From positions 1 through 64,000 of the forward strand of contig LGRX02035338.1 in assembly GCA_001247695.2 (NCBI GenBank): a stretch of 64,000 nt of DNA. The letters are read 5' to 3'. Origin of the DNA: Cymbomonas tetramitiformis. Taxonomy: Eukaryota; Chlorophyta; Pyramimonadophyceae; Pyramimonadales; Pyramimonadaceae. Of this stretch, positions 54,613 to 64,000 are shown one piece after another (position 1 is the first letter of the stretch; each line of letters opens with the position of its first letter). The notes under the pieces were generated by a model. That model searched no databases. It was given only the letters and a program-made list of their open reading frames with translations, and was not told where the DNA came from. The position numbers and the translations under genes were made by a program.

Positions 54613-55799
54613 TCAATCACTTATTCCGTTATCACATTTATATGTTTATTTCGCCGTCTCCGTGATCGATATTGAAAAATCAAAGCGATACTGTATATAG
54701 TATGAAGAGGTGCTAATTAGGTTATTAGCCTCAATATGGCCTGACGTGAGGGAGCGTCTGTCCTGCTCTTGAAACGTCTAGGCCTCCGACTGATCAGAAA
54801 ACCTCAGTTTTCAAATCTACACATCTACCCCGGGGAGCGGGCATCCTGACTGATCCCCTCCGCTGATCGGAAAACCTCCTGTTAAAGTGAGGCACATCGG
54901 CGCTGCTACCGTAACACCTAGCGTATAATAGAGCTGCACAACTTAAACTGGTCCGTTTATACCCTCCCGTCTCCGACGGAGGGCCCATGCGGCGTTTAAT
55001 GTGTCGTCGTCGTTGTCACACTTTCGTTTCAGTACGTGGTCGCCAGGTTTTTGTGTGACATGAAACGCAGTCCGCAAAGCTCCCAGAATGAAAGTTGGTG
55101 ACACTGTCGATGTCGCCTATCGTATGGGTTNNNNNNNNNNNNNNNNNNNNNNNNNNNNNNNNNGTCCTCAACACGATAGGTGTTCCCCGTGGCAAGATTA
55201 AACCTCTCCTTAAAAACTTTCAAGAATCTGTAGGCAACACACCAGAAATAGGCGAGACGTGTTTCTGTTAAACACCTCCACCACCTTGAACACTGACCCG
55301 CATACAGTTGACATCCTGGGCAATGAGACCATGACAGAAACAGAAGCTGTGCAAAAAACAAACGACTTTCTTCAAACCCTCCTGCAATAATTTTCAAAAG
55401 TCTTGCAATAAAAGATGGCTCTCTGTCCTTTAGGGGAGGGGCCCTCCCCCCCTCTCCCCTCCCCCACCACCCCCCCCTCTCCTCCGCCCACCCTGACCTC
55501 CTTCCTCATCGTCTCCAAATACCCCCTTAATTCTTCGACTTCCCTCCCCACCGCCTAGTTTCAGCCACCCCTCCACTCACCCGGCCATGGCTGCTTCTCC
55601 ATCTTCTAGAGTTTTTTGCTTAGCACCTAGCTTTTTCTCTAGATGTCACCCTGCTGAAAAGTGGGTTGAGCCCCTTTGTGGGCGCGCTATAGTAGAGGGA
55701 GTAGCCCCTAGTGTTTTCACTAGCCTGCTTTGCAGGGTTACCGCACTCTCAGGACTTTGTCCCCTTTGCTAGCGTAAATGTTTTATTATTATTATTAGA
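54613..55799. other. Unassigned region with assembly gap
   Basis: No confident gene. A minus-strand frame spans the gap (55397-55029) with a Cys- and aromatic-rich translation but no known domain. 54929-54953 (GAGCTGCACAACTTAAACTGG) matches 24600-24625 in reverse complement. A C-rich pyrimidine tract lies at 55435-55560. Confidence 0.5.
55131..55163. other. Assembly gap (33 N)
   Basis: A run of N; the true length is unknown. Confidence 0.99.
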
Positions 55800-56170
55800 C
55801 GGGAGGGTCCAAAGCACCGCGCCTTCATTTTTAACAGTGGCAATTTTCCGAATCCGACAGTCCATGTACGATTCCAGATACTCTCACAAGTCAGAGCCTC
55901 CGGACGCGGCGATTTTCTCCCGGTTTATCGATTTTTTTATTTTCTGTGGTAGTCCGGAGGGTTACGAGCTGCTTTCCATTGCTTTCTGTCGAGAATCGCG
56001 CGATCGGCCGCGCAGCGGCCGAAGCTCGTAACCTCTGGCTTGCGAGAGTTCAGAGTTGGGAGTAGATTCCAGAGATCAAAATACGATGCATTCCTTTGTC
56101 GCTCCCCAGGAATCTCTTCGGACCTTCCGATGTTCTCGATCTAAAAGTATTGGACGGTTCAACTTTAGTT
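55800..56170 (+). repeat. Dispersed repeat, copy interrupted by a 186-bp MITE
   Basis: Reverse-complement match of 24430-24630 on both sides of 55879-56064. The two copies show the filled and the empty site of that MITE. Confidence 0.8.
55879..56064. mobile_element. 186-bp MITE with 9-bp target duplication
   Basis: GATTCCAGA occurs at 55870-55878 and 56065-56073; the copy at 24430-24630 has it once. Both ends begin TACTC, with an offset inverted block CTCTCACAAGTCAGAG / CTCTCGCAAGCCAGAG. The interior has the palindromic GCGATCGGCCGCGCAGCGGCC. A 9-bp duplication suggests a Mutator-type MITE. Confidence 0.83.
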
Positions 56171-56579
56171 GGGCACCCCTAGCGTATAAGCGTACTGTAA
56201 GTTCCTCGCGTAAGAATGTGATGAAACTTGAACGATCAAGATGACGTGACGAGAGCGGGGACGTGGAGAGCCTAGACAGTCTCAGAGTGAGACGAAAGCG
56301 AAAGGTTGCTGTCCGTTTGTGGTTTGTGTGTGAGAATTACTATTAGAAAGACGCGCTCATCATTTCGCAGCTATAACAAAAAGTGGCATCATCATTGAGA
56401 TCGTGCGCATGTGCCGAATTGGATAGTTCTACTTTTACCACCGACTCCGAGTCTTTGTCACAGCATTATCTTCCAATAAGCCTTGTGAAATTTATTCCCA
56501 AGTTGAACCATCGCATGGTGTGGAGTTGTACATAAAAGTGCAAGCGCGTGCTTCACAGATAAACTGTTGTACCTGAATA

Positions 56580-57353
56580 ATGAGCTCAGCTGTGAAAGAA
56601 GCGGTTAGATCTGTGGGCAGGATATCTCGATTAAATAAGCAAGCACTCACTTTAACCGAAGCTGCAGCAGATCGTGTCAAGGCCCTTCTGGCAAATAAAA
56701 AGGAAGAGTATATCCGCCTCGGCGTACGTAAACGTGGTTGCAACGGCCTATCGTACACGATGAATTACGCTGGTAATCTCAATTAAATTCTACGCCGCAT
56801 GTGTTATTTTGGCGTGTAAACCTTTTCGGGTATGTTCAGTTGAATCGTGTGGTTAAACGAACTTGGGTGCTAACGTCTCAGAGCTGCCTGCGAAGTTCGA
56901 TGAAGTTGTAGAGCAACACGGTGCTCGAGTGCTAATTGACCCTGGAGTGCTGATGCACGTCGTTGGAACCACTATGGATTTTCACACTGACAGGTTAAGG
57001 TGCGTATTTGCTTCTGTAACTTCTGGGTTAAGTACCTTAAACCCTAAACACATATGGCCTCCCTCCTTCCCCCTTGCGTGACCCCAGTGTGTATTGTGCA
57101 GCCCGATACTTCTATACAGTCTTTCATCTTTTTTCTAGTTATCCCCCTGGATTATGACTTGTTTCCAGTGCTGTTTTATGTACTCTTTACAAGTACAGTC
57201 CTCGAAATGTTTTTTCTCTGGGTGCTTGTTGTTGGCCCGCCGAGCGAATAAATGTTTGAGGCATCGGGTTTTCTCTGTTGCAGATCCGAATTCGTTTTCA
57301 TCAACCCCAACGCTAAGGGGTCATGTGGCTGTGGGGAGTCCTTCAACGTTTAA
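56580..57353 (+). CDS. ISCA1: ISCA1-like iron-sulfur cluster assembly protein, three exons
   Basis: Exons 56580-56772, 56882-56993 and 57284-57353 total 375 bases (124 residues plus stop). Donors are CTG/GTAATC and CAG/GTTAAG; acceptors are GTCTCAG and GTTGCAG. The protein belongs to the A-type carrier family: [15 protein letters not shown], then [14 protein letters not shown] with the first ligand Cys, [34 protein letters not shown] with the CGC pair. The three cysteines bind the cluster. It matches the usual length of about 130 residues. A short basic N-terminus ([17 protein letters not shown]) could be a mitochondrial targeting signal. ISCA1 acts late in the mitochondrial pathway, helping to form 4Fe-4S clusters for enzymes such as aconitase and lipoate synthase. 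This is the clearest cellular gene in the window. Confidence 0.95.
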
Positions 57354-59894
57354 GCGCACGTTCCACGCCTCGTTTTCGCAGTTCACCATGTTTACATTCG
57401 CTTGCGACTCTGTGGTCCACTATTTTCGTCTCTAGCAAGTTGTCAGTTTTGGGTAATGGAAACGACGCTGCACGCACATCTTGGTATAGGCTTGACTTAG
57501 GTCCGTTAAGTATTTTGCACCCTCACACTTGGATCTGCCAATTTCAACGAAGTTTGGCGCGTCCCTAGTTAATACCTTTAATTCAAGTTTCGCGATTTAT
57601 CCCGAAGATATGTGGTGTCTTATTGCGGCCTTGAGGAAAGAATTCCGCCCGACTATCTGAAATATCCGATGCCTGCTCAGAGTACAGTACGCTTGTAGTT
57701 TCATACTGCAGCTTGAAACCCCGAAAGCGCACTTGCTCTCTCTGACTTTCACCGCCGCGCTTAACCCGGAAAACGCACTTGAATTCCCTGACTTTCACCG
57801 TCGCGCCAAGCATTACAAACGTAAGGTTCACATAAGGTTTCCTAGTCAAGTGTACGTTTTCCTGTTTTCAATTTTGTTCAGGCGCGTGGTTAGCTCGGGG
57901 CTCGCGCGGACTCCCCTTCGCGCGCGCACTTCAAGCGCCCTCTCGGTTTGAGCCAGGTCCCGACCAAAGAGTGCACGTGTTTCCGTATCCAGGTCCTGGG
58001 TCTCACGAACTTGATAAGGGGTTGGTAATTTTGCGCTTTCCCCCAACAACAGGCTGGGGATATGTTTTCTTCCAGAATTTCGTCTCGCCGATTTTCACCA
58101 TTTTAGTGTTCAATAAACTTGGCTTCCACTCTCGTAGCCTTTGGAGTCGCCTACAATGTCAGGAAGATCTTCTGTTACCTGCTGGTTTCAACGACGTACC
58201 GAGTACCTGCTGCAGTGTCTTTGTGCTCGGTTTACAATTCTCAACGGAAAGGCGAAAACATCAGAACAATGCCGAGTAAAGGAGTTTCGCTAGTATCTGC
58301 AGCAAGCAGAAATGACTTTTTGTGTTTTGAACCTGAAGGAAAATAAAAAATAGGTGATGTGCAACCCATTGAAAATGAATTCACTGGCAGTGCGGCAAGT
58401 GAGGCTTGTACTCTCATGGAACCCTCGTGCACAAAGTGTGTCCAGTCCACTTTCTGACTGTGCCGGCGACCATTCCAGGGCCCAAAACGATATCTGACCG
58501 AAAGGGCATCGAGATAAGATATGCATAGGAGATGGAGGTAGCACTGAGACACAAATGCAGGTGTAAGTGTAGTACATTCAGGTAGCACTCCTGAAATGGT
58601 TGGTTATGGACTGACAAGATGCGATATGAGTGAACTTTAGATAGTCACCAGAACCGAAGATAAATTTGCCAGAGAAATGAGGTGATAGATCCATAGCAGG
58701 TAACGTGTGTGTGCCGGGTGTGTGGGGAGCATTTCGATGCCCACATATATGTCATCTTTTCCCATCAGATGTCTGTGCCCGCGGTAGTTGACCTTAAACC
58801 TGGGACTAGGGGAACCCTTTGTGGAGCGTGCGCGGCAGCTGGTTTACCCTCTGACTTACTTGACTTTTGCCTTGCCTGGGCTAGAGGGCCAACATTGAAT
58901 AAAATTTTCATAATAGTGGACCTACAGTGGAAATTTGGACTGCCAAAACACAAAGCACTCTACTGCATGTACTTGATCATTTCACTCGACTCTTCGCTCT
59001 TCGGAAGACAACCTCATCACTTGTCCAGTTAGAGGGGTGGTGTGCGGTGACCATCAGTGTAGCCTAAACATTGTTTATCTGCCTTACATTCGGAAAGGCG
59101 GGTTGCGGAGTCCACATCGGACTCCTTCAGTAGTTTTCTCACAGACATCAATCTTGTGGTCACTGGTGTACTCATAGCATAGAGATGCCAACGTGTAGGC
59201 GTGCGCGGCAGTGCCCAGGAGACCAGTGAATGTGTAAGAGGTAAAAGCAGGAGATAATGCGAGATACGGCATACCACAGGTAAGGTATAATTATCGGGGT
59301 GGTAGAATAACATGATAACATACCACTGTGAAGCTGTAAACGGGGTTATCGCGGCTTTATGCTTCCGAGCCTTCATCGCCCAGTACTGTACGGTGTACTG
59401 ATTCGTACAGACTAACGGGGTGTGACATCAGTTACGTTGTCACATTCCGCACCTTACTGTTCTGCACTAGTTACGGAGTAGGAACCGTCAGGGGGGGGGG
59501 TTGCCAGGGGACGGTGGCTATTTTAAGCCGTTCGATTGGCATATTGTATTTCTATCCAATGGGGCAGCTCAATGGAAATGGGCACCGAAAGGGACCCCAG
59601 AACCATTGACTGCGTACTTTGGAGAGCGAGAGCACAGGACCGCTTATAGCCGGCAGCATATCATCCGTCGTCATGCCTTTTGGAGCGCTACGCCGCTGGG
59701 AGCGCTCGAGGGGCGGTAGCTGGTTTCTGGAAGACGCCACTCGAGCGAAGGAGCCAGTAGCGCCATTTTAATTACCCATCAGTAATGCGCGCTGGAAGTA
59801 TGAGATTGAGTCTGACGAGTATCGCGGAATTCCATACACTGGTCGCAAGAAGAAATCGACGCCTACGAACAGTGACGATTCGGGTGCAGGGGCT
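57354..59894. other. Unassigned region with weak gene candidates
   Basis: Possible coding pieces without a recognised family: 58119-58346 (+), ending near a GAAAATAAAAAATAG tail; 58709-59032 (+), with two CxxC pairs (MCRVCGEHFD, LCGACAAAG); and a minus-strand frame 59376-59029 beginning MKARKHKAAITPFTAS that may splice near 59325 into a hydrophobic frame (FTGLLGTAAHAYTLASLCYE). None is strong enough for a separate call. Two direct repeats of about 45 bp (CTGACTTTCACCG) lie at 57735-57810. Confidence 0.35.
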
Positions 59895-60416
59895 GTGGCT
59901 TGGAGTAAAGAGAAGCTGCCAGATTCTGATGACGATGATGACGCGGGTGCTACTGACAGTAAGCCTGACATTGATACTGCCAGTCCGAAGTGGGAGTATG
60001 ATACGCCTGGTGAATATGACACCGAGGATGACGTCAGCGAGTTCGATGACTTGGTAGCTGACGATGCTGAAGAACAGGCTGAAGCTCGAAGGTTGAAGAG
60101 ACAGGGACTGCAGTTGATCATGGATGATAAGGGTGAACTTCCCCGGGTGCCAAAGGGCACATCTCCGACATCACCCGTTCAGCCAGAGGATCCACCTATC
60201 CCCGAGCCGAAGCCTGATGACATATCTGGTTGTGCTCCACCCCCAGTGGTGAAGACCAAATCTAAGCTAAAGAGTCAACTTGTCATGGAATATGCCAAGA
60301 CTGTTAATGCTATTACAATGGTTGACAGTGATGACGAATCTGAGTTGCCCCCTCGGGGGAAGAGGGCCAGTGTCAAGGTTGATATACAACCTTTCAGACT
60401 ATGCGGCTGCTATTGA
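59895..60416 (+). CDS. Acidic low-complexity frame, unidentified
   Basis: A 173-residue frame, open also upstream to about 59790, where a possible acceptor (CCCATCAG) lies. Composition is very acidic: DSDDDDDAGATDSKPDID, YDTEDDVSEFDDLVADD. It ends in a short basic stretch and a Cys-rich tail. No fold or catalytic motif is seen. It could be a linker of a lost retroelement polyprotein or an exon of a host gene. Confidence 0.3.
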   Translation: MAWSKEKLPDSDDDDDAGATDSKPDIDTASPKWEYDTPGEYDTEDDVSEFDDLVADDAEEQAEARRLKRQGLQLIMDDKGELPRVPKGTSPTSPVQPEDPPIPEPKPDDISGCAPPPVVKTKSKLKSQLVMEYAKTVNAITMVDSDDESELPPRGKRASVKVDIQPFRLCGCY

Positions 60417-60714
60417 ACTGTAGCAACGCGCAACAATATTTGGTGGGGTATGAGTGCAGTCTCTGGTGTCCAGAAGTATCTGCTTGAGCGCAATGCTCCT
60501 CATCATATACCAATGCCCTCACGCTTCATAAGCGTCGTACCACCATCGGGTTGTGAACCCGAGGGCATTGGGTGAACTAACAGTATCGGCTGGTCGAATT
60601 AGCCTGTTGATACCCGCATGTTGTTCAGTTCATGCTTGAAGCGAAGACGCGTCCTCTCAGAACAGTTTGTTCTTCAAGAACTTGTCTTGCCTCGCCATCG
60701 AGATGCCGTACCCG

Positions 60715-60895
60715 GCCTCTCGATGACAGATGTCACTCATGGTGAGTGGATGACAGATATTATGATTGTACATGTCATAGTCGACCGTACTGACAATACT
60801 CGACGACTGTATGTCATTATAACATATGACATGACATGACATGGTATGACATGTATGACATGTATGACACATATGTCATCGGTCATATCCCTGAC
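60715..60895. repeat. GACAT/ATGTC short repeat cluster
   Basis: Dense ATGACATG and TGACATGTA units form overlapping palindromes, densest at 60820-60875. It resembles in style, but not in exact unit, the GTCAT arrays in the RE-A LTRs. Confidence 0.6.
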
Positions 60896-63626
60896 AGATC
60901 TCCCCTCTTAGAAGAGTTGTGACCTCACAATATAGGGTGCATACCTTTGTATATGTCTTTGATGTCTTTGTTGTTGAGCTGGTACCAGTCTTCTTACACC
61001 GATGAGGCGTCCCTCAAGGTGTTTTTAGGATATTGGGGGGAACTGAGTCCACTTTAAACCCTCACCTTAGGCATTTAGCCTTACAGTTCTTAGGATGTAG
61101 CCCCCATGAATTGCGTATCGTATTTCAGAGTGACGTTTCAAGGTATCTTCCGAGGTTTACGTTACGGATAGATATAGCGCTGCCGTTCGTATCGTATTTC
61201 AGAGTGCCGTTTTTACGGCTTTATATAATGCATCCACCTCTTCCTCCCTTCAGAGAGCTTACTCCCCCGAAGTTCACAGGAATACTATGGAGGGTCCCTT
61301 TTTGGGGCTTGGTTTAATGCAAACGGAGTGGGCCCTGCTTAACGAGATATCGGAGGGTCTCTATGAGTCCACTTTAAATCCTCACCCGATCGCCCCATTG
61401 CTCCTTTTATTTTTCGGTCCGGTACGCGCGCACCGACGAACATTTCATAGATTGGATTCGACAACGTACTAATGTGAAATTCGTTTTAGTTATGTATGCC
61501 AATCATAACTCAGGATCACAACTCCGTCCACCTCAGTATCCGGTAGCTGCGGATTACTGGCCATAAGATCCGAATGACAAACCACGGTCTGGCAAAGGTA
61601 GCATAGCAGTTTTTATTTATCCACAGATATGGTACCCGCATGCATGCGTATCTGTGCAAGGGTATGATTTGTACAAGGCTCACTACACCTCAGCAAGGAA
61701 GGATCAATTCCCGCTCCTGTCATATCAATTTGATGCAGGGTAAAAATGTTAGGGATGTAAACCTGCAGTTCTCGGGATGCAGCCCTGCAGTTTTGGGGAT
61801 GCAGCCCTGCAGTTCTTGGGATGCAGCCCTGATTATTATTCGGTCGGCAATCATTGGCCAAAGTCATCGGCTATCAGCTTATTGACTCAGAAGCCACAAT
61901 GTTATAGAAGCTACGACCTATCGTGACCATATGCGGCAGTTATGCCTTCAGCATACGTAGACAATATGATTATGTGGAACTTATAATCCCACTTAAGTTG
62001 CATCATGTTAAATTTATCCAGGTGTTAACAACTGTTCAGGGTTTGATAAGGGGTTGACGCCCCACAGGCCAAAGGTCATTCATTGTCTCGTAAGGCTCGC
62101 TTCAAGTGTGCGGCTTTGAGGATCAGCGTCCCGGCGAGGCACAGGCATGATGCTTCCTTGATTATAATGGAGCTGGAAATGAGAATGCTCAAGATATCCG
62201 AAGACAGGAAGGCTTTTTGTTGGCCAGAGTTGCTGTCTAGATGTTTAACCTCTATGGGATTGCATTCGGATACAAACTGTGCAACAATGCATGTGATTTA
62301 TGCATTGGTGTATGACTTTGATGAATTGTCTCTTGTCATGAACCTGGAAGGAATGACGGGCAAATAGCTAGAGCGGCGGATCTCACTCACTCGGCTTTGC
62401 TGTTATGGAATTCGATGCCTGAATGGCACAAATGGCAATCCTTGGCTCAGATGCTTTCCTTCAGACACTGGCAACAACTTGTGCGCCAGCTTCTCTAGAT
62501 TTGGGGGAAAACCATGGATCAACAATTCATCAATCAAAACACATGTTACCAAGGCTGATTCAACGAATCCTTCAACTCTTGAAATTCAACAATCAGCATC
62601 TCAGGCTGTTGACGTCAAAGTAATGGTCGTAAGCTTACAATATAGCTTATTCACATTTAAAAAACCATCGTTCTCCTATGTCAGTGCCCTTCATATAATA
62701 TGATAGAGCCGGAGAAATATGCATCTATGATTTCTTCATAATGAACTTCATGTGTCAGTAAGACAAATAAAGACTTCATTTGATGCTTCAATCGGCATGA
62801 TGTACCGTGTCATCAAACTTTATGACTGCTATACACAGATGCTGGAACTTTTCATAAGATTTTTAATCTTCCAAGCAAAATCACAATGATGTAAAATCAA
62901 AAATGATGTAAATCAATTTGTGGCAGCTGTATGAAGAATGAATGAATCTATACTCTTTCCTCCCCCTTTAAAAAGAGGTGCATCAAACCAATCAGATGGT
63001 GATGGAGAATGCCATTCAATTATTATGTTATGTGAAAAATGGTTTGATAGAAAATCAGACTGAGATTACTCATCGAATCACGTGCTTTCGAGGTAACAAT
63101 GTCAACATGAACACCGATTCTCTCTACGTCATACCGGCAACATGCCTGACGCTTTTGAATGTGGCAAATGCCAGATGATGTCAAATGTCAATTCACTATG
63201 ATTCAATATGCAGTTTTTGGGTTGCAGCCCACATACATTGTTGGTTCAGGATCACAATAGAGTGCCGCCTAGCTTTAGACAATGTTTCTGGATAATGATT
63301 GTCATAATGAACAACGAAACTAGTGATGGTACCGAAGCTCACTTTGGTATGGAAGCTAATAGAGAGTCAATCAAGAATATGAATATCATTTCTCTACTGT
63401 CGTAAAAGGCTCACAGATTTAGTGTCTGTAATGACAACAACTTACTACGAGCTGTATTTCCGTACTTGATGAATGGCTGGTATGTCATTTCATTGTGACT
63501 AGAACATGGCATCGCCTAGTGATATGTGTATATATGAATCTTATTCAGTACATGATCACTTATCTCAATGGTACCCATTTTATTTTTGGGCATACACTAT
63601 TCAGAATGAACTGTGCTTGGAAACCA
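60896..63626. other. Unassigned AT-rich region with dispersed short repeats
   Basis: Includes two copies of GAGTCCACTTTAAA (61045 and 61362), two of CGTATCGTATTTCAGAGTG (61113 and 61190), the minisatellite at 61766-61835, and isolated relatives of its unit near 61085 and 63210. A frame at 62083-62367 starts SLSRKARFKCA, reminiscent of the ADALSRK end of a gypsy RNase H, but nothing else supports this. Confidence 0.4.
61766..61835. repeat. 22-bp minisatellite, three units
   Basis: CAGTTCTCGGGATGCAGCCC and two close variants in tandem. Confidence 0.85.
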
Positions 63627-63706
63627 TCTGTAGATTGCGGGTTCGATTTCCCGCCATGGCTTTTCCCAAGTTTCGTGGCCTAATGGACAAGGCGACAAAT
63701 TTCTAA
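63627..63706 (+). tRNA. Permuted tRNA-Arg(UCU)-like sequence, possibly a pseudogene
   Basis: The 3' half comes first: anticodon-stem strand TCTGT (63627-63631), variable AGATT, T-arm GCGGG-TTCGATTT-CCCGC (perfect 5-bp stem, loop one base too long), acceptor strand CATGGCT. After about 7 bases the 5' half follows: acceptor AGTTTCG, TG, D-arm GCCT..AGGC (perfect stem, A-box TGGCCTAATGG), anticodon stem ACAAA, loop TTTCTAA with TCT at 63702-63704. ACAAA and TCTGT pair at four of five positions. The acceptor stem is weak: three Watson-Crick pairs, two G-U, two mismatches. Permuted tRNA genes with this order are known in red algae and prasinophytes. The weak acceptor and 8-base T loop suggest decay. 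Confidence 0.5.
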
Positions 63707-64000
63707 ACATTCCAGAATGAGCTTTCAAAGAGTTATAATTCCTCAATGAGGCATGTGTGTCTTATGTGCCAAAATGATATGAAATCACAAGTATGATGTC
63801 AATCTATATGTGGATGGTTTATACCATTTTATGCTATTCCACAAATAAGTAGTGATGTCAGAATAAAACTTTGGACAATTACAACTCAGTACAAACCCGA
63901 GTGCATTCAAGTCCACTTGTATGCTCAGAATCTGAATCTAATGTACTTTCTATATGCACAGGATAGAATATATTTTCTGTGTGATTCTGGATTCAGGAAT
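63707..64000. other. Unassigned AT-rich sequence at right edge
   Basis: No frame or repeat of note is seen. Confidence 0.5.

Noticed and set aside
62083..62367. Gypsy pol remnant from the SLSRKA motif
   Set aside because: Only six residues match the RNase H tail pattern; neighbouring sequence has no pol domain.

Overview
This window is nuclear DNA of a eukaryote, most likely a repeat-rich unicellular alga. The evidence is GT-AG introns in the recognisable cellular genes, standard stop codons, very low gene density, and deep nesting of retrotransposons and DNA transposons. A green-lineage (prasinophyte-like) host would fit the permuted tRNA-like locus near 63.65 kb and the algal-style methyltransferase retroelements, but this is inference. 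The assembly has one 33-base gap at 55131-55163.

Layout. 1-13576: RE-A1, a Ty3/gypsy-type element on the + strand, cut by the left window edge and itself interrupted by a 3.4-kb TIR element (9-bp target duplication) and a 0.84-kb piggyBac-like element (TTAA duplication). 13577-26170: gene-poor DNA with a G-box minisatellite, one exon of a multi-membrane-span protein, a decayed tyrosine-recombinase element and a two-exon EF-hand gene remnant. 26171-54387: RE-B, a second and older gypsy-type element on the + strand with 391-bp LTR-like ends. It is broken by a 539-bp TIR element in its 5' LTR, a 4.9-kb Mutator-like element (MULE), a complete 13.8-kb RE-A copy (RE-A2, - strand, 692-bp LTRs, 5-bp duplication) and a 289-bp hAT-type MITE. 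54388-64000: dispersed repeats and MITEs, a clean three-exon ISCA1 gene (iron-sulfur cluster assembly), unassigned ORFs and a permuted tRNA-Arg(UCU)-like sequence.

The main observation is that both gypsy-type families carry DNA-methyltransferase modules. RE-A encodes gag, then (after one in-frame UGA) protease, RT, RNase H, a Dam-like N6-adenine methyltransferase domain, integrase, a chromodomain and a C5-cytosine methyltransferase. RE-B encodes RNase H, a DNMT3-like C5-cytosine methyltransferase, integrase, a PHD finger and a second amino-methyltransferase-like Rossmann domain. The two families thus share the order writer - integrase - chromatin reader - writer, with the adenine-type and cytosine-type writers in swapped positions. 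An element able to choose its target chromatin and mark its own DNA is a reasonable hypothesis. The domain order is seen directly; the function is inferred.

The nesting gives a relative history. RE-B is oldest (about ten differences between its LTRs by eye), and RE-A2 inserted into it later (about three differences between its LTRs). Removing RE-A2 plus one target duplication, and separately the hAT MITE, restores an open frame through the RE-B polyprotein. The same holds for the two insertions in RE-A1.
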